Source: Streptomyces sp. NBC_01485
GTDB taxonomy: Bacteria; Actinomycetota; Actinomycetes; Streptomycetales; Streptomycetaceae
DNA: 64,000 nt
Direction: 5' to 3'
Assembly: GCF_036227125.1 (NCBI RefSeq)
Contig: NZ_CP109435.1
Span: forward strand, 8,990,001 to 9,054,000
Below are positions 41,723 through 49,895 of the stretch, piece by piece. Every line of letters starts with the position of its first letter. Position 1 is the first letter of the stretch. The notes under the pieces were generated by a model. That model was not told the origin of the DNA. It saw only the letters and a program-made list of their open reading frames with translations, and did not search any database. Both the position numbers and the translations under genes were made by a program.

Positions 41723-43564
41723 CTACCAGGCGTCCTCGTCCAGCGTCATGAGGACGCCGTCCTCGCGGTCGGCGATCTCCCGCTGGGCCGCGACCAGCGG
41801 GAGCACCTCCTGGGCGAAGAACACCGCCGTCGCCACCTTTCCCTGGTAGAAGGAGCGTTGGGCCCGCCGCGCCCCGGCCGCGGGGTCCGCCAGACGCCGG
41901 GCCGCCACTCCCGCCTGCCGCAGCAGCAGCCAGGCCACCAGGACGTCACCCGCCGCCATCAGCAGCCGGGTCGTGCCTCGCCCGACCTGATAGATGGCCG
42001 GGGGGTCCTCCAGGGACGCGAGAAGGTGCGTGCCGAGACCGGTCGCCATGGCCTGGAGATGGGCCGCGGACCGGCCGAGCAGCGCGTGCGCGTGGGCGAG
42101 TTCGCCGCTCTCCGGCGCGTCCGCCGCGGTCTTCTCCACCTCGGCGAGGAGGGCGGCGAGTGCTCCGCCCTGATCCCTGGCGATCTTGCGGAAGAAGAGG
42201 TCCATGCCCTGGATCGCGGTCGTGCCCTCGTACAGCGTGTCGATCCGGGTGTCGCGGATGTACTGCTCCAACGGGAAGTCCTGCGTGTACCCCGCGCCGC
42301 CGAGTGTCTGCAGGGCGTGCCCCAGTTGCTCGCAGGCCTTCTCGGAGCCGTATCCCTTGACGATCGGGAGGAGCAGGTCGTTGAGGGCGTGCGCGGCGTC
42401 GTCGCGGGTGCCGGCCGCCTCCGCCTCGGCGATCCGGTCCTGCACGGTGGCCGTGTGCAGGACGAGGGCGCGCAGCCCCTCCGCGTAGGCCTTCTGCAGG
42501 AGCAGCGAGCGGCGCACGTCGGGGTGGCGCAGGATGGGCACCCGGGGAGCGGACTTGTCCGTGAGAGCGGCCAGATCGGCGCCCTGGGTGCGGACCTTGG
42601 CGTACTCCAGGGCGTTGAGGAAGCCGGTGGAGAGGGTCGCCATCGACTTGGTGCCGATGATCATCCGGGCCTGCTCGATGATGTGGAACATCTGCCGGAT
42701 GCCGTCGTGCCGCTCACCGAGCAGCACCCCGACCGCGGGGATCTCGGCGCCGAAGGTGAGCTCGCAGGTGGCGGACGCCTTGAGGCCCATCTTGTCCTCC
42801 AGCGACGTGGCGAACACGCCGTTGCGGGCCCCCAGTTCACCGGTCTCCCAGTCGGACACGTGGTATTTCGGGACCAGGAAGAGGGAGAGCCCCTTGGTGC
42901 CGGGGCCGTGGCCCTCGGGGCGGGCCAGGACGAAGTGCAGGATGTTCTCGCTCAGATCGTGCTCGCCCGAGGTGATGAACCGCTTCACGCCCTCGATGTG
43001 CCAACTGCCGTCCGCCTGCCGGACGGCCCTGGTCCGGCAGGCGCCGACGTCGCTGCCCGCCTCCGGCTCGGTGAGGACCATCGTCGCGCCCCACGCGCGC
43101 TCGACGAGCAGCCGGGCCAGCCTGCGCTGCTCCTGCGTGCCGAGGCGGTCGAGCATCTTCGCGAAGCCGCCGGTCGTCTGGTACATGTACAGGGCCGGAT
43201 TGGCCCCCAGCACCAGCTCGGCGACGGCCCAGCGCAGCGACGGCGGCACACCCGCCCCGCCGAGCGACTCGGGCAGGTCGATCAGGTGCCAGCCGGACTC
43301 CGTCCAGCGGGCGTACGCCTTCTTGAAGGACTCCGGCAGCGTCACCGTGCGGTTCCCGGGGTCGTACGCCGGCGGGGTGCGGTCCGCCTCGACGGCGGAG
43401 TCCGCGAGCTCGTGGACGGCCAGACGCTCCACCTCGCCGAGGAGGTCGCGGGCGGTCTCGGGCGTGGTGCCCGCGAAAGCGCCGCGGCCGTACGCCTCCG
43501 CGCGGCCGAGAACCTCGAAGAGGTTGAACTCCACGTCCCTGAGATGCGACTTGTAGTGGCTCAT
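41723..43564 (-). CDS. Acyl-CoA dehydrogenase (long form with C-terminal extension)
   Basis: 613 residues, longer than the usual ~390 because of an extra N-terminal segment and a C-terminal acetyl-CoA-dehydrogenase-like domain. Motifs: MVLTEPEAGSDVGACRTRAV, EGVKRFITSGEHDLSENILH, catalytic Glu in DTLYEGTTAIQG, and LGGAGYTQDFPLEQYIRDTR. It probably introduces an alpha,beta double bond in an acyl-CoA or acyl-ACP. Its place as last gene of the leftward PKS unit suggests a role in preparing or tailoring the lipid chain. ATG 43564 has AGGAGA upstream; the frame beyond is the minisatellite and is not coding. Confidence 0.9.
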   Translation of the reverse strand: MSHYKSHLRDVEFNLFEVLGRAEAYGRGAFAGTTPETARDLLGEVERLAVHELADSAVEADRTPPAYDPGNRTVTLPESFKKAYARWTESGWHLIDLPESLGGAGVPPSLRWAVAELVLGANPALYMYQTTGGFAKMLDRLGTQEQRRLARLLVERAWGATMVLTEPEAGSDVGACRTRAVRQADGSWHIEGVKRFITSGEHDLSENILHFVLARPEGHGPGTKGLSLFLVPKYHVSDWETGELGARNGVFATSLEDKMGLKASATCELTFGAEIPAVGVLLGERHDGIRQMFHIIEQARMIIGTKSMATLSTGFLNALEYAKVRTQGADLAALTDKSAPRVPILRHPDVRRSLLLQKAYAEGLRALVLHTATVQDRIAEAEAAGTRDDAAHALNDLLLPIVKGYGSEKACEQLGHALQTLGGAGYTQDFPLEQYIRDTRIDTLYEGTTAIQGMDLFFRKIARDQGGALAALLAEVEKTAADAPESGELAHAHALLGRSAAHLQAMATGLGTHLLASLEDPPAIYQVGRGTTRLLMAAGDVLVAWLLLRQAGVAARRLADPAAGARRAQRSFYQGKVATAVFFAQEVLPLVAAQREIADREDGVLMTLDEDAW

Positions 43565-43644
43565 CGCCGGATGTCTCCTTGTGCGGTCTTCCGGGCACGG
43601 GCGGACCGGGGGGATGGGGCGGATCGGGGCGGGCGCGGCGGACC

Positions 43645-43893
43645 CGGGACACGAGGGGTCCGGGACAACGGAAGGTCCGGGGCACGAGGGGTCCGGGACA
43701 ACGGAGGACCCGGGACACGAGGGGTCCGGGACAACGGAAGGTCCGGGGCACGAGGGGTCCGGGACAACGGAGGGTCCGGGGCACGAGGGGTCCGGGACAA
43801 CGGAGGGTCCGGGGCACGAGGGGTCCGGGACACGAAGGCCAGGGACACGGAAGGGCCGGACACGAAGGCCAGGGACACGGAAGGGCCGGGACA
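43645..43893. repeat. 33-bp minisatellite (about 5.6 copies) followed by a 30-bp doublet
   Basis: Units start at 43645, 43678, 43711, 43744, 43777 and 43810; the first five are full 33-mers differing at only a few bases, with core ACGAGGGGTCCGGGACAA. From about 43826 two copies of a related 30-base unit with core GAAGGCCAGGGACACGGA follow. The array fills most of the 370-base gap between the acyl-AMP ligase stop (43935) and the acyl-CoA dehydrogenase start (43564) within the leftward unit. Open frames across it exist but lack starts and ribosome sites, so I treat it as noncoding. Confidence 0.93.
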
Positions 43894-43934
43894 TGAGGGG
43901 TCAGGCCCCTCCACGTCCCGGCCCCTCGTCCCGG

Positions 43935-45560
43935 TCAGGCGAACGTCACCCGCGCCACGGGCACGAGCCGCCCCTCGTCGAGCAGCGCGCGGCAGCGGAA
44001 GCGCTGGATCTTCCCGCTGGGCGTCTTCGGGAGCACCCCACGCGCCAGGAACAGGCACTCCGCCAGCGCGACCCCGGCCTTCTCCAGGGCCAGCGAGGCG
44101 GCCTCCTCGGCGATCGGCTGGAAATCCCGGGGGTTGCCCTGGGACTCCACCATCAGCACGAGCCGGGACATGCCCGAGCCGCCCGCGTCGACGATGACGG
44201 CACAGCCCTTGCGGACGTTCTTCAGGGAGTCGACCGCCGACTCGATCTCGGAGGCGTAGACCTTCCGGCCGCCCACCGAGAGCATGTCGTCGGCCCGGCC
44301 GAGGACGTACAGCTCGTCGTCGCGCACGAAGCCGAGGTCGCCCGTGCGCAGCCAGCCGTCCTCGAAACGCGCGGCGGTGCGCTCGGGGTCGGCGTAGTAG
44401 CCGTCGGCCAGGCTCGGCGACGACACCAGGATCTCCGCGATGCCGCCGCCGCTCCCCGCCCGGACCGATACCCCGGGCAGCGTCAGGCCGTTGGAGACCA
44501 GCCGGGCTGCCTTCGGATGGTCGGGAGCCACCTCGATCACCGAGCCCTCGACGAGTGCGGGACCGTCGAAGGCGAGCGCCTTGGGCGCCTGGGCCCACGG
44601 CTTCCCGGCCACCGCGAGCGTCGCCTCGGCCATGCCGTACGCGGGCTGGAACGCGGTGTCGGACAGACCGAACGGCCGGAACTTCTCCGTCGCCGCCACC
44701 AGCGTGTCCCAGTCGACGCGCTCCGCCCCGATCACGGCCGCCCGCAGCTTCAGCTCCTTGGGCAGCACCCCCCGGCCCTGCGCCCGCGCCGCGAGGTACA
44801 CGGCGGTGCTCGTGCCCGCCGTCATCGTCGCCCCGTACTCCGACATGTCACGGAACCACGTACGCGGCGCCATCCCGAACCGGTCGGGCGACGACAGAAC
44901 GAAGTCGAAGTCGTACGCCCACGAGTACAGCAGGCAGCCGAACATGCCCATGTCGTGCGAGAGCGGCAGCCAGGAGGCGACGGTGTCGGCGCCGGGGCGG
45001 CCGCCCGTCAGGTGCAGGATGATCTGCAGCTGCTGCTCGATGGCGCGCGTGGTCAGCGCGCAGCCCTTGGGGGTGCTGGTGGACCCGGACGAGTACTGGA
45101 TGAAGGCCACGTCGTCCCGGCCCGGCGGGCTCGGCTCGATGTGTCCCCCGCCGCGCAGGGTCGACCAGCCGCGGACCGGCAGCTCCTTGCTGAGTTCCGC
45201 GGGAACCATGGCGGTCACCCAGTCGTCGACCAGGAGCAGAGTCGGGTCCAGCCGCGCCGAGAGTGCCACCAACTGCTCGCCGTACGCCTCCTGGCTCTGG
45301 CCGCGGGTCGGCAGAGGCAGCGAGGCCACCGCGCCGCCGGCCAGCCAGATCGCCAGCAGGCCGCGGACCGTGTCGGGCGTGTTGGCGAGGATGGCGGCGA
45401 CCCGGGTGCCCGGCCCGACGCCGAGCGTGCGCAGCTCGGCGGCCATGCCGTGGGCGTCCTTGACGACGTCGCGCCAGGGGGTGTGCTCGAACTCGTCGCC
45501 CGTCCATTCGTGCAGCACGCCGTGCGAAGCCCCGTTGGTCAGGGCGTGGAAGAACTCCAT
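43935..45560 (-). CDS. Fatty acyl-AMP ligase (FAAL)
   Basis: 541 residues, adenylate-forming superfamily. The AMP-binding motif is FIQYSSGSTSTPKGCALTTR, the TAGTSTAVYL segment and AYGMAEATLAV follow, and DGWLRTGDLGF plus KTPSGKIQRFRC mark the C-terminal hinge. The SxWLPLSHDMGMFG-type segment and overall pattern match FAALs, which activate fatty acids as adenylates and pass them to an ACP instead of CoA. It probably primes the free ACP at 63683 or the N-terminal ACP of the first PKS. ATG 45560 follows the desaturase stop by 36 bp. Confidence 0.9.
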   Translation of the reverse strand: MEFFHALTNGASHGVLHEWTGDEFEHTPWRDVVKDAHGMAAELRTLGVGPGTRVAAILANTPDTVRGLLAIWLAGGAVASLPLPTRGQSQEAYGEQLVALSARLDPTLLLVDDWVTAMVPAELSKELPVRGWSTLRGGGHIEPSPPGRDDVAFIQYSSGSTSTPKGCALTTRAIEQQLQIILHLTGGRPGADTVASWLPLSHDMGMFGCLLYSWAYDFDFVLSSPDRFGMAPRTWFRDMSEYGATMTAGTSTAVYLAARAQGRGVLPKELKLRAAVIGAERVDWDTLVAATEKFRPFGLSDTAFQPAYGMAEATLAVAGKPWAQAPKALAFDGPALVEGSVIEVAPDHPKAARLVSNGLTLPGVSVRAGSGGGIAEILVSSPSLADGYYADPERTAARFEDGWLRTGDLGFVRDDELYVLGRADDMLSVGGRKVYASEIESAVDSLKNVRKGCAVIVDAGGSGMSRLVLMVESQGNPRDFQPIAEEAASLALEKAGVALAECLFLARGVLPKTPSGKIQRFRCRALLDEGRLVPVARVTFA

Positions 45561-45596
45561 GTACGTGATCCTCGTCTGCTCGTCCGGGGGGCCGCG

Positions 45597-46613
45597 CTAT
45601 TCCACGTCCACCAGCGAGGCGTCGGCCTCACGGGCCTCGCGGCGGCGCTCCGCCATGGGCGCGATGTTCTGCTGGGTCTCCAGGAGTTCCCTCTTGTCCA
45701 GGGAGGCCGCGTTGACGCGGCTGACGCCCGCCTCGCGCATCTCCATGCGCTCGGGGTCGATGCGCACGACCTTCCAGGCGAGGTGGGTCTTCTCCAGGCT
45801 CCAGATGAGGATCGCGGAGAGGTCGATCTCGTACCACTTCATGCCGTGGCGGGCGGAGCGCGGGAAGGCGTGGTGGTTGTTGTGCCAGGCCTCGCCGAAG
45901 GAGGGGATGGAGAGCCAGGCGACGTTGCGCGACTCGTCGGTGGTGTCGAAGCGGCGGCGGCCGAAGACGTGTCCGACGGAGTTGACCGCGTAGGTCATGT
46001 GGTTGATCAGGAAGATGCGGACCAGGCCGCCCCAGAGCATGCCGGTCAGGCCGGCCTGCCAGTCGCCGCCGGTGATGCCGTAGGCGATGAGGCCGGGCAG
46101 CACGACGCTGGCGGCGGTGACCAGCAGGAGGTTCTCGCTGAGCCAGCGCAGCGGCTTCTCGCGCACCAGGTCCGGGCAGTAGCGCATCGGGTCGGAGCTG
46201 AGGTTGACGTCGAAGAGCCAGCCCAGGTGGGCGTGCCAGAGACCGGCCATCGTGCCCTTGAAGCCCGGCTCGAAGTCCAGGTGGGGGCTGTGCGGGTCAC
46301 CGGGCTTGTCGGCGACGCGGTGGTGCTTGCGGTGGTGGGCCGCCCAGATGAGCGGCGGGCCCTGGCCGGCCATCACCCCGGCGGTGGCCAGGGCGATGCG
46401 GATGGGCTTGTACGTCTCGAACGAGCGGTGGGTGAGCATCCGGTGGTAACCGGTCGAGATACCGAAGCCGGAGACCGCGTACATGATGACCAGGACCACC
46501 ACGTCCGACCAGCCGAAGATCTTGTTCCACAGCAGGGCCATGGCGCCGAGCACCGCGACCAGCGGTATCAGTGACGCGCCGAGGATGAACCAACGGTGCT
46601 TTCTGCCGTCCAT
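45597..46613 (-). CDS. Membrane fatty acid desaturase (delta-9 acyl desaturase type)
   Basis: 338 residues with four hydrophobic segments. The three histidine boxes of membrane di-iron desaturases are visible: HRMLTH, HHRKHH and HNNHH. Such enzymes insert a cis double bond in an acyl-CoA or acyl lipid using O2. It could make the unsaturated fatty acyl starter, which the cyclopropane-synthase-like methyltransferase at the right edge could then modify. It lies 14 bp after the SDR stop. Confidence 0.93.
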   Translation of the reverse strand: MDGRKHRWFILGASLIPLVAVLGAMALLWNKIFGWSDVVVLVIMYAVSGFGISTGYHRMLTHRSFETYKPIRIALATAGVMAGQGPPLIWAAHHRKHHRVADKPGDPHSPHLDFEPGFKGTMAGLWHAHLGWLFDVNLSSDPMRYCPDLVREKPLRWLSENLLLVTAASVVLPGLIAYGITGGDWQAGLTGMLWGGLVRIFLINHMTYAVNSVGHVFGRRRFDTTDESRNVAWLSIPSFGEAWHNNHHAFPRSARHGMKWYEIDLSAILIWSLEKTHLAWKVVRIDPERMEMREAGVSRVNAASLDKRELLETQQNIAPMAERRREAREADASLVDVE

Positions 46614-46626
46614 ATGACTGTGCCTC

Positions 46627-47472
46627 TCACTTTCGGAAGTGGGGAGTACCGACCGACTGGCCGGTGGGGGAGCCGCTCTGCGCGCTGCGGAAGATGGGCA
46701 GTACCGCCGCGCGCAGCACGGGGAAGAGCAGGAGACGCGGGGTGTGGTGGCCCGCGAGGTACTGGGCCTTGGCGACCGGCCCCGGGACCACCACGCGGCG
46801 CCCCTGTGCCAGGCCGCGCAGGCCCGCCTCGGCGACCCGCTCGGGCGTCAGCCAGGCCAGGAACTTCCGTTCCTGGAGCCGTGACATGCCGCCCACCGCG
46901 TAGAAGTTGGTGCGCACGGGGCCGGGGGCGAGCAGGGTGCAGCTCACCCCGGTGCCGCGGAGTTCGACGTGCAGCGCTTCGGCGAAGGTGTTGGCGAACG
47001 CCTTGCTGGCCGAGTAGGTGGCCGCGGTCGGCACAGGCTGACAGCCCGCGGTCGAGCCGGTCACCAGGATCCCGCCGCGCCGCCGGGCCAGCATGCCCGG
47101 CAGCAGCGCCTGCGTCAGCGCGTGCAGCGAGACGACGTTGACCTGGACCTCGGCGCTCTCCTTGGCGGGGTCGTTCTCGCTGAACGGCCCGCAGGTGGGA
47201 AAGCCCGCGTTGGCGCAGAGCACGGAGACCTGCTGCCCGGCCAGTTCCTCTTCGAGCGCCCGCCTCGCGGCCGGGTCCGCGAGGTCGCAGGTCCGCACGC
47301 GCACCGGCACGCCGTGCCGGTCGCGCAGATCCTTGGCGAGCAGTTCGAGGGCGTCGGTGGAGCGTGCGACGAGCCACAGCCCGTACCCGCGCGCGGCCAG
47401 ACCCCGGGCGAGGTGCTCGCCGATGCCGGAGGAGGCGCCGGTGACCACCGCCCAGTCCGCCGGGCCGCTCAC
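46627..47472 (-). CDS. Short-chain dehydrogenase/reductase
   Basis: 281 residues of the extended-tail classical type: VVTGASSGIGEHLARGLAAR, CANAG, the catalytic STAG and YSASK (TYSASKAFANTFAEAL), and a C-terminal hydrophobic tail that may touch the membrane. NADPH-dependent reduction of a ketone or beta-ketoacyl group is expected. GTG 47472 overlaps the stop of the upstream gene (GTGA, 47469-47472), so translation is coupled; the longer frame to 47553 is not used. Confidence 0.9.
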   Translation of the reverse strand: MSGPADWAVVTGASSGIGEHLARGLAARGYGLWLVARSTDALELLAKDLRDRHGVPVRVRTCDLADPAARRALEEELAGQQVSVLCANAGFPTCGPFSENDPAKESAEVQVNVVSLHALTQALLPGMLARRRGGILVTGSTAGCQPVPTAATYSASKAFANTFAEALHVELRGTGVSCTLLAPGPVRTNFYAVGGMSRLQERKFLAWLTPERVAEAGLRGLAQGRRVVVPGPVAKAQYLAGHHTPRLLLFPVLRAAVLPIFRSAQSGSPTGQSVGTPHFRK

Positions 47473-48830
47473 GCCGCCCCCCGCGCGGGCGCCGAGGGCG
47501 AGGTGAGGTGTGCGGCGAGCCGGCCGGCCGCGGCACGACCCGTCCGGGCGCACGCCTCGATGGACACGCCCTGGATGTAGTCGCCCGCGAGTTCCAGGCC
47601 CGCCACGCCCGCGACGCTCTCCCGCACCTCGGCGAGGAAGTCGGCGTGGTGCGGAAGGTAGCCGCTGTAGGCCGCCTTCCAGTGCTTGACCAGGAGGTTG
47701 ACGCGCTCGGCGCGCGGCGCCCCCAGGTACTTCACCAGGCGCTCCTCGGTCTCACCGGTCAGCCGGTCGATGTTCTCCGGACTGAGGTCGGTCAGGCGCC
47801 CCTCCCGCCCGCTGTAGGTGTAGCGGACGATGTGCCGCTCCTCCATCCCGTACGAACCGGCGTTGCTGCACGGCCCGTCGTCCATGGCGAGCGCGCGTAC
47901 GTCGTGGCCGAAGACGGGCCGGTCGTACTCGACGAGGACCACGGTGGACGGGAAGTAGTTCACGTCCGAGAGCCGCCGGGCGAGCCCGGGCCGCGCGGAG
48001 CGGACGATCTCGGCGGTCGCGTAGGCCGGGGTGGCCAGCACCACGCCGTCGTAGTCGCTGGTCCGCGCGGGCGCCCCGCCCTCGGAGACGCGCAGTCCGG
48101 TGACCTTGCCGTCGCGGACCTCCAGGCCCTCCACGGTGGCGTCGAGCCGCACCGGGACCCGCTTGGCGAACGCGTCCAGGACCGGCTGGATGCCACCGGC
48201 GAGCTGGTCGTAATGGTCCATCAGCATCGACAGGTTGGTGCCGAACGTGCCGGGGTAGACCTCGTCGGGCTCCGCCCCGTTGTTGCGGATGACCATGGGC
48301 CGCACCAGCATGTCCGTCATCTCGCGTCCGAAGAACGAGCTGAGCGGGGCGTGGTCGTGGCGCCGCGAGACGTCGCTGAAGTAGCGCGAACCGAGGAAGC
48401 GGTTGCGTTCGTCGGCGCGGATCCGCGCCGCCATCGTCGCCATCCGTGCGAAGTCGCGGGCCGAGCCCATCCGCCGGATGTTCTTCAGGGTCTGGCCCCG
48501 CCGCTCGCTGTCGAGGGTGAGGATCTCGCCGTCCTTGATGCGGGACGCGTTGTAGCCGAAGGACTCGTACGTGTCCGCGCCCAGCTCCGAGGTGAACCAG
48601 CGGAACGTGTGGTAGCGGCGGCCGATGTTCTTCCCGCCCGTCATGACCTGCCGGTCGCCGAGCTTGTCGAGACCGAAGCGGCCGCCGAGGATCCCGGCCG
48701 CCTCGACGATCTCGACGTCGTACCCGAGGAGGTCGAGGCGGAGCGCCGCGGTGAGGCCGGAGATGCCCGACCCCACGACCGCCACGCGCCGCCGGTTTCC
48801 TGAGCTTTCACCCGTGTGTGCAACTGCCAT
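47469..48830 (-). CDS. FAD-dependent oxidoreductase (amine-oxidase / HemY-like)
   Basis: 453 residues. The N-terminal dinucleotide motif is RVAVVGSGISGLTAALRLDL, followed by EIVEAAGILGGRFG; the C-terminal FAD segment is VAGLELAGDYIQGVSIEACA. The family covers protoporphyrinogen oxidase, phytoene-desaturase-like and lipid-acting flavoproteins; similar proteins often accompany cyclopropane-synthase-like methyltransferases in actinobacteria (general knowledge). It may reduce or desaturate the acyl chain. It is coupled to the SDR by a GTGA overlap and starts three bases after the AfsA-like stop. Confidence 0.87.
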   Translation of the reverse strand: MAVAHTGESSGNRRRVAVVGSGISGLTAALRLDLLGYDVEIVEAAGILGGRFGLDKLGDRQVMTGGKNIGRRYHTFRWFTSELGADTYESFGYNASRIKDGEILTLDSERRGQTLKNIRRMGSARDFARMATMAARIRADERNRFLGSRYFSDVSRRHDHAPLSSFFGREMTDMLVRPMVIRNNGAEPDEVYPGTFGTNLSMLMDHYDQLAGGIQPVLDAFAKRVPVRLDATVEGLEVRDGKVTGLRVSEGGAPARTSDYDGVVLATPAYATAEIVRSARPGLARRLSDVNYFPSTVVLVEYDRPVFGHDVRALAMDDGPCSNAGSYGMEERHIVRYTYSGREGRLTDLSPENIDRLTGETEERLVKYLGAPRAERVNLLVKHWKAAYSGYLPHHADFLAEVRESVAGVAGLELAGDYIQGVSIEACARTGRAAAGRLAAHLTSPSAPARGAA

Positions 48831-48833
48831 GGA

Positions 48834-49895
48834 TCAGACTCCGTGCGCTCGCGCGGTCGATTGGGGACGCGGGGCCGCGTCGGGAAGCAGGTCGATGCGG
48901 CCCTCGACGATCGGTTTGCCGAACTGCCGCAGGACCACGGCCACCGGGATGCGGCCGTCCGCGCCGGGGGCGCCGACCTCCGCCTCGTGGACCAGGTCGG
49001 CCTCGAACTCGGCGAAGTCCAGGAAGGCCGCCTCGCAGCCGACGGCGAGGGCGTGCGGGGTGGCCATCGCCCCGGCCCGGCAGGCCGCGGCCACGGCGGC
49101 CTGCCGCATGCCCTCGACCATCAGGGGGCCCGGCACATGGTCGTACTCGTGGTCGAAGAAGGCGGGGTGGTGCGGGTCGGCCGCCAGCAGGAAGCGGGAC
49201 GCGCCGCCGTCGTCGGGCCCGTCGTCCGTCCGCGCCTCCTGTCCCGGCAGGCCGATGACGACGTTCCGCGGGTTCTCGCGCCCCACCTCGCCGGCGTCGA
49301 GCCGCCGTGCCGGGGTCAGGCGGGCGTCGGCCACCGGCTTCTGCGCCCGCTGGAAGGCCCGGAAGACGTCGTAGTCCTCCTGCGACATGAAGGCGAGCAC
49401 CGCGCTCAGGGCCATCGCCGGGCGTCCGCCGATCTCCATGACGCCCTCGAGGACCATGCTCACCACGTCGGAGCCCTTGCCCTCGCGTTCGGCGACCCGG
49501 TAGTGCACGTAACCCTGGAGCGCCGACGTCCCGTCGTGGGCGTACGCCTGCGGGTCCGTCACCCGCAGCGTGATCCGCTGGAGGCTGAAGGGCAGCCCGA
49601 CGGGCACCCCGACATGGCGGTGCAGCAGCACGAAGATGGACTGCCGCGCGGCCTCCGCCGACGCGAACGGGTCGTGGAAACCGGCCCGTTGGTCCGACCA
49701 GAGGCTGTGGGCGCGGGGGATCTGGAAGGAGAGGTGGAAATCGTCGTCGGACCCCTGCGCGGAGTCGGTGACGAACACCTCGCCGATCTGCCTGCGGTGG
49801 GCGAGGGAACGGGGCACCGTCTGCTCGAAGGCCAACTCGACGCCCGGGGGCGGCAGTTGGCCGCGCGCGGCGGTGTACGGGATCGTGCTGGTCAT
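48834..49895 (-). CDS. AfsA-like hotdog-domain protein
   Basis: 353 residues built as two AfsA (A-factor biosynthesis) hotdog repeats. The first starts at EQTVPRSLAHRRQIGEVFVT, the second is seen at HPAFFDHEYDHVPGPLMVEG followed by MRQAAVAAA. AfsA proteins transfer a beta-ketoacyl chain from ACP to dihydroxyacetone phosphate, starting gamma-butyrolactone synthesis; other hotdog proteins are thioesterases or dehydratases. No butyrolactone receptor gene is near. Because the last PKS module would leave a beta-keto group, a chain-transfer role is attractive but unproven. ATGA overlap (49892-49895) couples it to the FAD monooxygenase gene. Confidence 0.85.
   Translation of the reverse strand: MTSTIPYTAARGQLPPPGVELAFEQTVPRSLAHRRQIGEVFVTDSAQGSDDDFHLSFQIPRAHSLWSDQRAGFHDPFASAEAARQSIFVLLHRHVGVPVGLPFSLQRITLRVTDPQAYAHDGTSALQGYVHYRVAEREGKGSDVVSMVLEGVMEIGGRPAMALSAVLAFMSQEDYDVFRAFQRAQKPVADARLTPARRLDAGEVGRENPRNVVIGLPGQEARTDDGPDDGGASRFLLAADPHHPAFFDHEYDHVPGPLMVEGMRQAAVAAACRAGAMATPHALAVGCEAAFLDFAEFEADLVHEAEVGAPGADGRIPVAVVLRQFGKPIVEGRIDLLPDAAPRPQSTARAHGV

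Noticed and set aside
43645..43893. 33-bp array considered as a CRISPR
   Set aside because: Repeats are directly adjacent without variable spacers; this is a minisatellite.
43579..46574. Long repeat-containing frame with collagen-like PGHEGSGTTEG units
   Set aside because: The repeats come from the minisatellite; the frame continues antisense to the acyl-AMP ligase and desaturase genes and has no ribosome site.
48834..49895. AfsA-like gene as part of a normal gamma-butyrolactone signalling locus
   Set aside because: No TetR-type receptor gene lies beside it and it is embedded by ATGA overlap in the PKS unit.
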